From contig CANBWY010000020.1 of NCBI GenBank assembly GCA_947373245.1, positions 1 through 36,988 of the forward strand: DNA of 36,988 nucleotides, written 5' to 3'. The notes beneath the pieces are model-generated. The model searched no databases. It was given only the letters and a program-made list of their open reading frames with translations, and was not told the DNA's origin. How positions within the stretch are numbered: the stretch's first letter is position 1; the number at the start of each line of letters is the position of its first letter. The DNA is from Comamonadaceae bacterium. Lineage in GTDB: Bacteria > Pseudomonadota > Gammaproteobacteria > Burkholderiales > Burkholderiaceae_C. Positions 16,818-24,682 of this stretch are shown here, one piece after another. The translations under genes and the position numbers were made by a program.

Positions 16818-17726
16818 ATGAATATTAGATCTTTAGACTTGAACCTCTTGGTGGTGTTTGATGCCATGCTGCAACACCAGAATGTGACGAAGGCTGCCGA
16901 GGCGATCAAGCTGAGCCAGCCAGCGATGAGCGCAGCTATTTCAAGGCTTCGCAGCCTATTTGACGATCAGCTGTTCGTTCGCACGGGGGCAGGCATGGCG
17001 CCCACACCCAAAGCACAAGCGTTGAGTCCAAGCGTGCGCCAGGTGGTGCAAACCATACAAACTGAAATCTTGCTACCTAAAAATTTTGACCCGTCTGTCA
17101 GCGATCGAACCTTTACGTTGGTGACACCTGACATTGCAGAGGTGAATTTTTTGCCACGGCTGTTATCAGAGCTGTCAGTGAAGTCCCCACTTCTGAACTT
17201 AAAAACCTTGGCAATGCCTAGGGAGGCGGCAGCGCATTCACTAGAGTCTGGCGCGGCAGAAATGGCGATTGGCTATTTTCCTGACCTGCACAAGGCTGGA
17301 TTTTTTCAACAAAAGCTCATCACAAATTCGCACGTCTGCTTAATTAGAAAAAAGCATCCTCATGTGGGAGAAAAAATAACAAACGCTCAATTTCTGCAAG
17401 CCTCGCATGCGGTGGTGAAGCCCGATGGGCGCGAGCATCTTTTTGAACGCTTTTTACAAAGCAAGGGAATCAAACGACGTGTGGTGGTTGAGCTATCGCA
17501 CTTCATGAGCCTGCTTCCGATCATTGAAACCTCCAACCTGATCGCAACAGTTCCGAAAGATCTTGCGGAATTTTTCGTCCAACATGGTGATGTTCGATAC
17601 ATACCGACCCCAATGAAATCACCTGTGATTGATGTGCACTTATCTTGGCATCAACGATTTCAAAAAGATTCGGCGCACATGTGGATGCGAAAAATCATTC
17701 ATAACTTGTTTAGCGCAAAGACTTGA
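16818..17726 (+). CDS. LysR-family regulator, NahR/DntR-like
   Basis: This 302-residue regulator starts LDLNLLVVFDAMLQHQNVTK, then has the helix-turn-helix (about 18-60, LSQPAMSAAISRLRS). The segment DRTFTLVTPDIAEVNFLPRL (about 95-114) and the ending SAHMWMRKIIHNLF closely parallel NahR, the salicylate-responsive activator of naphthalene degradation. This supports an aromatic-acid inducer. It is divergent from the six-gene ring-cleavage operon and is presumably its activator. The gene is noticeably A/T-richer than the ABC or tartrate genes. It ends 92 nt before lrgA; that gap shows no clear feature. Confidence 0.88.
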   Translation: MNIRSLDLNLLVVFDAMLQHQNVTKAAEAIKLSQPAMSAAISRLRSLFDDQLFVRTGAGMAPTPKAQALSPSVRQVVQTIQTEILLPKNFDPSVSDRTFTLVTPDIAEVNFLPRLLSELSVKSPLLNLKTLAMPREAAAHSLESGAAEMAIGYFPDLHKAGFFQQKLITNSHVCLIRKKHPHVGEKITNAQFLQASHAVVKPDGREHLFERFLQSKGIKRRVVVELSHFMSLLPIIETSNLIATVPKDLAEFFVQHGDVRYIPTPMKSPVIDVHLSWHQRFQKDSAHMWMRKIIHNLFSAKT

Positions 17727-17818
17727 CGCCTCTTTGCTCACTCAGCGAACCCAATCGTGCGATTTTCATCACAATAGTTTTCACTCTTCGACCCAATTTT
17801 CTTATCTACACTGAAAAA

Positions 17819-18157
17819 ATGATCCAAGGCCTCGTTCAACTCTTCATCTTCCAAGCCCTCGGCGAGCTGGTCTCCAAGTTCGCCCTGCCCTTCATCCCCG
17901 GCCCCGTGTTGGGCCTGGTGTTGTTGCTGGCGTTTCTCAGCGTGCGCGGCCACGTGCCTGCATCGATTGATTTGGTGGGCGGCAGCATCCTCCAGCACTT
18001 GGGGCTACTGTTCATTCCCGCGTCGGTGGGCGTGGTGCTTTATTTGCCGGTCTTGAAGGCCAACGCGTGGGCCATCAGTGCAGCGCTGGTGGTGAGTGTG
18101 GTGGCCACGGTGGCGGTGACGGCGGGTTTGCTCAAAGTGTTGACGAAGAAGGACTGA
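17819..18157 (+). CDS. lrgA: LrgA/CidA family membrane protein
   Basis: This 112-residue protein has four predicted membrane helices and the CidA/LrgA pattern, with GPVLGLVLLLAFLSV near residue 30 and LLFIPASVGVVLYLPVL in the third segment. The start ATG 17819 is chosen because the longer open frame adds a non-conserved leader; the Shine-Dalgarno is weak. It is paired with lrgB one nt downstream of its stop. Family members were described as holin-like regulators of cell lysis, but LrgAB-type pairs in some bacteria, and the plant relative PLGG1, transport pyruvate, glycolate or glycerate. Confidence 0.88.
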   Translation: MIQGLVQLFIFQALGELVSKFALPFIPGPVLGLVLLLAFLSVRGHVPASIDLVGGSILQHLGLLFIPASVGVVLYLPVLKANAWAISAALVVSVVATVAVTAGLLKVLTKKD

Positions 18158-18158
18158 C

Positions 18159-18893
18159 ATGCACAACGATCTTCCTGCGATTTCCGAGATTTGGGTGTAC
18201 CTATCAGGTAGCCCGCTGCTGGCCTTGGTGCTAACGCTGAGCGCTTATTTGCTGGGCCTCACCCTGTACGAGCGCAGCCAGCGCAACCCGCTGGCCAACC
18301 CCGTGCTGATTGCGGTGGTAGTGGTTTGCTTTGGTATCAGCGTATTGGACATGCCGTATGCCAAGTATTTTGAGGGCGCGCAATTTGTGCACTTCTTGCT
18401 GGGTACAGCCACGGTGTCGTTGGCGATTCCCATCTACAAAGGCTTTGCATCGCTCAAGGGGCGCATGGGGGTGCTGTTGCTGTCGCTGGTGGCGGGCGGC
18501 GCGACCTCGATCTTCACCGCCGTTGGCATGGCGCGTTGGCTGGGGGTGGATGAGTCGCTGGTACGGGGCTTGGTGGCCAAATCGGTCACTGCGCCCATTG
18601 CGATGGGCATTGCCGAACGTGTGCAGGCCTCCCCCACCTTGACGGCCATCTTTGCCGTCAGCACAGGCATCTTGGGCGCGGTGCTGGGCCGCTATGTGCT
18701 GGACGCCCTACGCATCACTGCTTGGTGGCAGCGTGGCTTTGCCTTGGGTGTGGCCGCCCATGGCATTGGCACATCGCGGGCGTTCAGTGTGAACGCCGAG
18801 GCTGGCGCTTACGCTAGCTTGGGCATGGGCTTGCACGGCATCGTAGGTGCGATGGTGATTCCTTATGCGGTTCAAATCACAACAGCGATGTAG
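18159..18893 (+). CDS. lrgB: LrgB/CidB family membrane protein
   Basis: This 244-residue polytopic inner-membrane protein is the partner of LrgA. The diagnostic LrgB block is present: KSVTAPIAMGIAERV, then AAHGIGTSRAFSVNAEAGAY, which forms the conserved core. The gene starts one nt after the lrgA stop, so the two are one transcript. A role as a small-carboxylate transporter or as a modulator of lysis are both possible. The position beside an operon expected to release pyruvate favours transport, as inference. Confidence 0.9.
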   Translation: MHNDLPAISEIWVYLSGSPLLALVLTLSAYLLGLTLYERSQRNPLANPVLIAVVVVCFGISVLDMPYAKYFEGAQFVHFLLGTATVSLAIPIYKGFASLKGRMGVLLLSLVAGGATSIFTAVGMARWLGVDESLVRGLVAKSVTAPIAMGIAERVQASPTLTAIFAVSTGILGAVLGRYVLDALRITAWWQRGFALGVAAHGIGTSRAFSVNAEAGAYASLGMGLHGIVGAMVIPYAVQITTAM

Positions 18894-18930
18894 GACGCGT
18901 TTGCAACGGTGGACTGAGGTGCCGCCTGGA

Positions 18931-18954
18931 TGCCTGTATGCCTGTATGCCTGTA
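18931..18954. repeat. Three perfect tandem copies of an 8-bp unit (TGCCTGTA)
   Basis: TGCCTGTA occurs three times head to tail in the 115-nt gap between the convergent lrgB and flavin reductase genes. The gap holds no gene or convincing terminator. It looks like a small microsatellite expansion. Confidence 0.8.
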
Positions 18955-19008
18955 ACGCAGAGTGTTGGGTACTTTTTTCGTGCGCCACAACATGGCATTG
19001 ACGCAAGA

Positions 19009-19488
19009 TCAATCAACCAGTGCCGTCGTCATTTGGCCAAACTTGCTTTGAGCAAATAAAAGCGGGGGTTGCTCGGTCCAACCGAAGTCTTTGACCTCGC
19101 CCAACAAGATGTCGTGGTCTCCCGCCGGCACCACTTGCATCAACTGACAGTCGAACCAAGCCAGCGCTTGGTTGAGCTTCAAGCGCCCCGAGTCAAGCCG
19201 ATGCATGTCCACGCCTGCAAACCGTTCGCTCAAATCACCCGTCGCAAACTTGCCTGCCAAAGGTGCTTGCATTGAGGACAACACGCTCACCGTGTAGCCC
19301 CGCGCTGTCGTGAAAGCTGAGTGACTGTTGGCATTTTTGCGAATGCTCCACAACACCATGCGCGGCTCAAGTGACACAGACGCAAACGAGTTGCAAGTCA
19401 TCCCCCAGTCCACTTGTTCATGTACGGTTGTGACCACGGTTACTCCCGTGGCAAAACAAGACAAAGCGTTTCTGTAGTCACGACTCAT
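19009..19488 (-). CDS. Flavin reductase (FMN-binding split-barrel, HpaC/DIM6 family)
   Basis: This 159-residue protein has the short-chain flavin reductase fold: FATGVTVVTTVHEQ near the start, GMTCNSFASVSLEPRMVLWS with the flavin-contacting Ser residues, and a GDHDILLGEV segment near the C-terminus. These enzymes use NAD(P)H to make free reduced FMN or FAD for a two-component monooxygenase. The SsuD-like oxygenase is encoded two genes upstream in the same operon. Its ATG (19488) has a GGAGG site and overlaps the aldo/keto reductase stop by 4 nt. It is the last gene of the operon. Confidence 0.88.
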   Translation of the reverse strand: MSRDYRNALSCFATGVTVVTTVHEQVDWGMTCNSFASVSLEPRMVLWSIRKNANSHSAFTTARGYTVSVLSSMQAPLAGKFATGDLSERFAGVDMHRLDSGRLKLNQALAWFDCQLMQVVPAGDHDILLGEVKDFGWTEQPPLLFAQSKFGQMTTALVD

Positions 19489-20396
19489 GGCACCTCCGCG
19501 CCTTGAGCCAGCTCATACAAGGCATACCAAGTTTGCCTATCAAACTGAACACGCAAGGCTTGATGCAAGTTTTGAATTCGCGCCAAATCGTTGGTGCCCA
19601 TCACAGGGATGACATGCGCAGGGTGGTGCAACAACCAAGCCACAGCGATGGCGCTTTCGTCCACACCGTGTGCCAGTGCCAAGGCTTGCAATTGGGGGTG
19701 TAAACGCTGCGCGGCGGGTTCTTGTCCCCACAGACGGCCACCACCCAAAGGCGACCACGCCATGATGGGTTGACGGTGTTGCTGGGCCTGGGCCATTTGT
19801 CCATTGGTCAAGGGCGCAGTATGCATCAAGCTGAGTTCTATTTGATTTGTCACCAAGCGGTGTTTCATGCACGACTGCAGCAAGTCCATGTCCCACGGCA
19901 TGAAGTTGGAAACACCTGCAGCTCGAATTTTTCCAGCGTCAATCAATCCATCCAAACAAGCCCCCAAAGCGTGTGCATCCATCAACGGATCGGGGCGATG
20001 GATCAACAACACATCCAGCACATCCACGCCAATGCGTTGCAGTGAACGGTCCACGCTTGCCTGCACATGCGCGGCGGTGGTGTCGTAGTGCTTGACCCGC
20101 GTTTGTGGCCATTGCTGCGACAGCAACATGATGTCGGTTTTGGTGACGATTTGCATTTGTGCCTTGAGCGCAGGATGCGCGCGCAAGGCATCGCCAAACA
20201 AGGCTTCACAGCGGTAATCGCCATAAATATCTGCGTGGTCAAACGTGGTGATACCTTGGTCCAAGCATGCTTGGATGCGCTTCGCCACGGCGTTGGGTGA
20301 GCAGTCATCGGCCTCAGACAAACGCCATACGCCATAGGCAATGCGGCTCAAACGGATGTGATTGGACAGGGAAATGATTGGGACAGGTAAAGTCAT
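19485..20396 (-). CDS. Aldo/keto reductase (YdhF-like)
   Basis: This 303-residue NADPH-dependent reductase has an (alpha/beta)8 barrel. The catalytic set is visible: Asp and Tyr in FDHADIYGDYRCEALFGDAL, Lys in VTKTD and His in LLIHRPDP. The length and the AWSPLGGGRLWG segment place it near E. coli YdhF. The start is ATG 20396, which overlaps the monooxygenase stop by 4 nt (ATGA); the much longer open frame upstream is a shadow of that gene. Between a flavin monooxygenase and its reductase, it could reduce the aldehyde that oxygenation releases. That is inference. Confidence 0.87.
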   Translation of the reverse strand: MTLPVPIISLSNHIRLSRIAYGVWRLSEADDCSPNAVAKRIQACLDQGITTFDHADIYGDYRCEALFGDALRAHPALKAQMQIVTKTDIMLLSQQWPQTRVKHYDTTAAHVQASVDRSLQRIGVDVLDVLLIHRPDPLMDAHALGACLDGLIDAGKIRAAGVSNFMPWDMDLLQSCMKHRLVTNQIELSLMHTAPLTNGQMAQAQQHRQPIMAWSPLGGGRLWGQEPAAQRLHPQLQALALAHGVDESAIAVAWLLHHPAHVIPVMGTNDLARIQNLHQALRVQFDRQTWYALYELAQGAEVP

Positions 20397-21550
20397 CGAC
20401 GAACTCCAACGCCCAAAGGCGTCGCGGGGGTTTGAGAAGGCACACGACCATATTCTTGTGCCAGCGAACAGGTTTTGAGGTGCGGTAAAACTTTGGTGCC
20501 AAAGATTTCGCATTCCTGAAGATGCGGATAGCCTGAAAAAATAAATGCACGAATGCCCATTTTTTGGTACGCGTGAATTTCGCTCAACACTTGATCGACA
20601 CTGCCCACCAACGCGGCACCACAGCCACTGCGCGCACGACCGACCCCAGTCCACAGATGGGGCTCAATATAACCTTCCTCATCCGCCAATTCACGGTTTT
20701 TAGCCTGATGTGCCACGCCCAAGCTGACCGCATCCAGGGCCCGCTGGCGAATTTCGCGGCCTTTCTCATCGTCGAGCTGCGAGACCAATTCACGGGCATA
20801 TGCCTTAGCCTGCGCCTCTGTGTCACGCACGATCATGTGAATGCGCAAACCATAGTCAAGCACACGGTTGTACTTTGCAGCCTGCGCATGCACATCGCGC
20901 ATGCGCTGCGCCAAGACGTCTTTGGTTTCTGGCCACATCAAATAAGTGTCGCAATGGGCGCCGCACAAGGCCAACGCGTCAGGGCTGTAGCCACCAAAAT
21001 ACAGCAACGGTCCACCATTGGTTTGGTAAGGCTTGACAGGGTCCGTCGACAACCCTTTGAGCTTATAAATCTGACCGTCGTAATTGATTTCATCTTGGGT
21101 CCACGCTTGCTTGAGAATTTCCACCACCTCCCATGAGCGACGATAGCGATAAGCACTGTCCTCTTGCTGCCCAGGAAAATCAGACGAAATGACATTGAGT
21201 GTCAAGCGACCTTTGAGCATGTGGTCCAAGGTCGCCACTGTGCGCGCCAACATCGCTGGGTGAACCTCTCCGCAACGAATGGCGGCCAATAAATTCATCT
21301 TGCTCGTCAACGGTGCCATGGCTGCTGCAAACGTCAACGTGTCTTGACCCACTTGGTAGGACGAAGGGCACAAAATATTTCTAAACCCAAGCTCTTCAGC
21401 ACGTAGGGCAATTTTGCTGGTGTTCTCCCAGCTGCTGCGGTATTGCCCTTCGGGCACACCCAAATACCGAAAATCATCAGAACACAAAGGGGCAAACCAA
21501 GACACCTCTGCGCCTTGCACATCGTGACCGCGAACTGGGACCACACTCAT
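20393..21550 (-). CDS. FMN-dependent monooxygenase, SsuD-like (LLM class)
   Basis: This 385-residue bacterial-luciferase-like TIM barrel uses FMNH2 and O2. It tracks alkanesulfonate monooxygenase SsuD along its length: ILCPSSYQVGQDTLTFAAAM, LLAAIRCGEVHPAMLARTVA, LYFGGYSPDAL, DTYLMWPE, HLWTGVGRARSGCGAALVG and SGYPHLQE. The substrate is probably a sulfonate or similar small molecule oxidised to an aldehyde. No sulfonate ABC transporter (ssuABC) is next to it, which is unusual for a true SsuD. ATG 21550 has a GGGGGTGAG site. It is the first gene of an operon with the aldo/keto and flavin reductases, divergent from a GntR regulator. Confidence 0.85.
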   Translation of the reverse strand: MSVVPVRGHDVQGAEVSWFAPLCSDDFRYLGVPEGQYRSSWENTSKIALRAEELGFRNILCPSSYQVGQDTLTFAAAMAPLTSKMNLLAAIRCGEVHPAMLARTVATLDHMLKGRLTLNVISSDFPGQQEDSAYRYRRSWEVVEILKQAWTQDEINYDGQIYKLKGLSTDPVKPYQTNGGPLLYFGGYSPDALALCGAHCDTYLMWPETKDVLAQRMRDVHAQAAKYNRVLDYGLRIHMIVRDTEAQAKAYARELVSQLDDEKGREIRQRALDAVSLGVAHQAKNRELADEEGYIEPHLWTGVGRARSGCGAALVGSVDQVLSEIHAYQKMGIRAFIFSGYPHLQECEIFGTKVLPHLKTCSLAQEYGRVPSQTPATPLGVGVRR

Positions 21551-21631
21551 GGCTCACCCCCTTTTTATCAACATAAATGAATAGTATATGAATTTACCCG
21601 GAGCACGATCAAATTTGTCATACTAGGGACA
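21551..21631. promoter_or_regulatory. Divergent promoter region of the flavin monooxygenase operon and GntR gene
   Basis: This 81-nt A/T-rich gap holds an imperfect dyad: AGTAT (21583-21587) and AATTT (21591-21595) on one side, AAATTT (21611-21616) and ATACT (21620-21624) on the other. GntR/HutC regulators bind such dyads. It is a likely operator for autoregulation and for control of the divergent operon. Confidence 0.35.
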
Positions 21632-22351
21632 ATGAAAACCCTAACTGCCGCCCTCCCCTTGCCTAAGTTTTTGCAAATCTCAGAATTGCTGAGTCGTCAA
21701 ATTCGTGCCGGACATTTTCGAGCTGGCGAGCGTCTGCCCACCGAAGCTGAGCTCTCGCAATCCCTCGATGTGGCAGTAGGCACGCTTCGCAAAGCTCTCG
21801 ATGTCATGGAGCAACAAAACATCATCGAGCGCATTCAAGGCTCTGGCACCTATGTGCGTAGCGGTAACACAGGCAAAAGCATTTATGAATTTTTCCGACT
21901 CGAGCTCCACCAGGGTCCTGGATTGCCCAGTGCGCATATTTTGAGTGTGGACAAACTCGATCGCCCCGCCGACGTACCCGCGTTCAACGACAGCCCCTCA
22001 CGCAGCGCGTGGCGCGTGCGTCGACTGCGTTTCTTGAACCAGAGCCCCGTCGCTCTGGAGGAAATTTGGTTCGATGCCCGACTGGCGCGTCAACTTAGGG
22101 CATCGCAGTTAGGGGAGTCGATGTATTTGTTCTATCAAAAAAATTTCAACCTATGGATCAGTCGTGTCGAGGACCATATTTACGCTCAAGAAGTCCCCGA
22201 ATGGACCGTGTCTGAGTTTGGGGTTCGCACCAAGAAAATAGCGGGCTACATTGAGCGCCTGTCTTGGACTGCCAACAATACCTTGGCCGAGTTTTCAAAA
22301 ACCTGGTTTGATCCACGCTTATCCCGTTACTCCTCAAGAATCAGCCAGTGA
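21632..22351 (+). CDS. GntR-family regulator with UTRA domain (HutC subfamily)
   Basis: This 239-residue repressor-type regulator has an N-terminal winged helix-turn-helix (about 15-75) with the canonical LPTEAELSQSLDVAVGTLRK and RIQGSGTYV. A C-terminal UTRA ligand domain (about 95-235) follows, including SPVALEEIWFDARLA. It is divergent from the SsuD-like operon and probably represses it until a small-molecule ligand is bound. The DUF3237 gene 66 nt downstream may be co-transcribed. Confidence 0.88.
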   Translation: MKTLTAALPLPKFLQISELLSRQIRAGHFRAGERLPTEAELSQSLDVAVGTLRKALDVMEQQNIIERIQGSGTYVRSGNTGKSIYEFFRLELHQGPGLPSAHILSVDKLDRPADVPAFNDSPSRSAWRVRRLRFLNQSPVALEEIWFDARLARQLRASQLGESMYLFYQKNFNLWISRVEDHIYAQEVPEWTVSEFGVRTKKIAGYIERLSWTANNTLAEFSKTWFDPRLSRYSSRISQ

Positions 22352-22417
22352 ATTTCAAACTTGCAGCTGTAAATCAGATGACAGTCAGTGGTATTTTTTG
22401 AAGGTACGCTTCGCGAC

Positions 22418-22885
22418 ATGACGCATCTACCCACCCCAGAACTCAAGTTTTTTGCTGATTTATCAGTCCAAGTAGACAAGCCCATTGAGGTGGGTCACAC
22501 CGTGCATGGCACGCGCCGATTGATCCCAATTTTGGGCGGCACAGCCACCGGTCACGGATGGACGGCGCGTGTCTTGCCAGGCGGTGCAGATTTTCAATTG
22601 ATCGTGAACGCGCAAATGGCAGAACTCGATGCGCGCTACGCCTTAGAGACGGATGCCGGCGATTTAATTTACGTCACCAACCGTGCCATTCGTACCGCAT
22701 CACCGGACGTGATGGCCAAGCTAATCCGAGGCGAGGTGGTGAACCCCGCGTCCGTTTATTTTCGATGCACGCCAAGTTTTGAGACAGCTTCTCAGGCTTT
22801 GTCTTGGATCAGTGAGCGGCTCTTTATTGGCACGGGGGCTCGACACCCTGACCGTGTCGTGATGACGTTTTTTGAAGTGCTGTGA
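22418..22885 (+). CDS. DUF3237 (UPF0311) family protein
   Basis: This 155-residue protein of unknown function matches the DUF3237 beta-barrel pattern: LKFFADLSVQVDKPIEVG, GTRRLIPILGGTATGHGW, then GGADFQLI and YVTNRAIR with a final FEVL. It has no signal peptide. An in-frame GTG at 22388 is an alternative start; ATG 22418 leaves the typical family length. It follows the GntR gene by 66 nt, so it may belong to the same regulon as the flavin monooxygenase operon. Its role is not known. It converges with the TRAP operon, with only 10 nt between the stop codons. Confidence 0.8.
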   Translation: MTHLPTPELKFFADLSVQVDKPIEVGHTVHGTRRLIPILGGTATGHGWTARVLPGGADFQLIVNAQMAELDARYALETDAGDLIYVTNRAIRTASPDVMAKLIRGEVVNPASVYFRCTPSFETASQALSWISERLFIGTGARHPDRVVMTFFEVL

Positions 22886-22895
22886 TGCAAACACA

Positions 22896-24203
22896 TCAGC
22901 CAGCCCCCTTAGGGCCGTAGCCCATGGTTTGCGGCAGCCACAAGACGATCTCAGGAAAGATGGTCATGGCGATCAGCAGCCCCATCAGCATCACCAAGAA
23001 CAACCAGCCCTCGCGCATCATGTCGCCGATCGGAATGCCCGTCAGCGCTTTGATCACAAACAGCAGCATGCCAAAGGGAGGATGGATCAGGCCGATCATC
23101 ATGTTGAGCACCACCAGCACGCCAAAGTGAACCAGATCTACGCCCAGCAACTTGGCCGCAGGCAACAACATGGGCACAAACACCAGCAACAACACCGACA
23201 CGTCTAGAAAGCACCCCAACACCAAGAACAAGGCATTCACCATGAACAGAAATTGCAAGCGGCTCAAATGCAGTTGGTCCACCCAAGCGGCCATGGATTG
23301 CGGCACACCTTCAGCCGTGAAGGCATAGTTCAACATGAAGGAGCCGGCCAAGATGATGGTGATGACGGCACTGGAACGGGTGGACTCCAGCACAACGCCC
23401 CAGAATGCGCGCCAGCTCAAGGCTCGGAACACGAAGGCGGCCAAGATCAACGCATGCAATGCCGCCACAGCAGCGGCTTCAGTCGGGGTGAAGGCGCCCG
23501 AATAAATACCACCCAACAGCACGATGGGCATGGACAAGGGCAGCGCGCCACGAAACAAGATGGCCGGCCACGCCTTGAGTGGAATGGGGTCTTCGCGTGG
23601 CATGTTGCGCTTGTGGGCGATGTACTGCACCACGCCCATCATGAGGAGGGTCATGCACACGCCCGGCATCACGCCCCCCAGAAACAGCGCCCCCACCGAA
23701 GTGCCAGAGACCAGCGCATAAATCACCATCGGAATGGAAGGCGGGATGATCGGGCCCAGCGTGGCGCTGGCGACCACCACCGCACCGGCAAAGCCGGGGG
23801 TGTATTCGGGTTTTTTCAGCATCTGTTTGATGGTCACCAAACCGGGGCCTGCGGCATCGGCAATGGCACTGCCACTCATGCCCGAAAAAATCACGCTCAC
23901 CAAAATATCCACTTGCGCCAGCCCGCCGCGCATGCGCCCCACCAAGATGCGGCAGAAGTCAAAAATGCGCTCACTCACAGTGCCCGCATTCATGATGTTG
24001 GCGGCAAACACAAACAAGGGCACGGCCAGCAGCACATAGCTGTTGTACAGGCCATTGCTCACTTGCTCAGCCACCAACCCCAAGTCCTGCCCTTTGACCA
24101 GCAGATAAGCCACGCCAGCCATGAGCATGGAAAAACCAATTGGCATGCGCAACAGCATACCCAGCAGCACGACCCCCGCAAGAGCCCACAAAGCAACTGT
24201 CAT
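22896..24203 (-). CDS. dctM: TRAP transporter large permease (DctM-like)
   Basis: This 435-residue inner-membrane protein has about 12 hydrophobic segments and belongs to the TRAP large-subunit family. The markers are MPIGFSMLMAGVAYLL, VPLFVFAANIMNAG, FSGMSGSAIADAAGPG and GPIIPPSIPMVIYA. It carries the solute with energy from the sodium or proton gradient and works with DctQ and DctP. The start overlaps the dctQ stop by 4 nt (ATGA, 24200-24203). It is the last gene of the operon. The solute is unknown. Confidence 0.92.
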   Translation of the reverse strand: MTVALWALAGVVLLGMLLRMPIGFSMLMAGVAYLLVKGQDLGLVAEQVSNGLYNSYVLLAVPLFVFAANIMNAGTVSERIFDFCRILVGRMRGGLAQVDILVSVIFSGMSGSAIADAAGPGLVTIKQMLKKPEYTPGFAGAVVVASATLGPIIPPSIPMVIYALVSGTSVGALFLGGVMPGVCMTLLMMGVVQYIAHKRNMPREDPIPLKAWPAILFRGALPLSMPIVLLGGIYSGAFTPTEAAAVAALHALILAAFVFRALSWRAFWGVVLESTRSSAVITIILAGSFMLNYAFTAEGVPQSMAAWVDQLHLSRLQFLFMVNALFLVLGCFLDVSVLLLVFVPMLLPAAKLLGVDLVHFGVLVVLNMMIGLIHPPFGMLLFVIKALTGIPIGDMMREGWLFLVMLMGLLIAMTIFPEIVLWLPQTMGYGPKGAG

Positions 24204-24679
24204 GATGCAATTCCTTGGGCTTCAAGGCCCTGCCCTTTGAACGCTTGCCAGATGGCCCAAGCACTGCGCACCACCAGCGCGATCAGCAGCAACACGAAGG
24301 GCAAAAACACCCATTGAAATGAAATATCCAACACGGGTGACGACTCGCGCGCCATGAAATGCACATAGTCCCAGCTCGCAGGAAGGGCCACCAAGGCCAA
24401 GCTGCCAACCATGAGATGGCCCAAGATGCGCATCACGCGACGGGTGCCCTTGCCCACACTGTTCCAAAGCAAGTCAAACACCACCTGTTCCCGCTCGGGC
24501 ACCATGAAGGCTGCAGCCCACAAAATGGCCCACAGGTACAAGATCACGGCCAGCTCGTCTGACCAAGGCAGTGGTTTGTTGAACCCAAAACGAGCCACGA
24601 CCTGAACCAAAAAAGTCAGGAACAGGCAAAGAAAAATGATGCCGCCGATTGTGTCGGCAGCTTTTTTTAACCAGCGCAT
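24200..24679 (-). CDS. dctQ: TRAP transporter small permease (DctQ-like)
   Basis: This 159-residue membrane protein has four helices. The FNKPLPWSDELAVILYLWAI stretch is the signature of DctQ subunits. It pairs with the large permease encoded directly downstream with a 4-nt overlap, and it starts 3 nt after the dctP stop. No substrate information can be taken from this subunit. Confidence 0.9.
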   Translation of the reverse strand: MRWLKKAADTIGGIIFLCLFLTFLVQVVARFGFNKPLPWSDELAVILYLWAILWAAAFMVPEREQVVFDLLWNSVGKGTRRVMRILGHLMVGSLALVALPASWDYVHFMARESSPVLDISFQWVFLPFVLLLIALVVRSAWAIWQAFKGQGLEAQGIAS

Positions 24680-24682
24680 CGG

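Noticed and set aside
23253-24317. Long plus-strand open frame antisense to dctM/dctQ
   Set aside because: Low-complexity His/Gln composition, no Shine-Dalgarno, fully explained by TRAP genes on the other strand.
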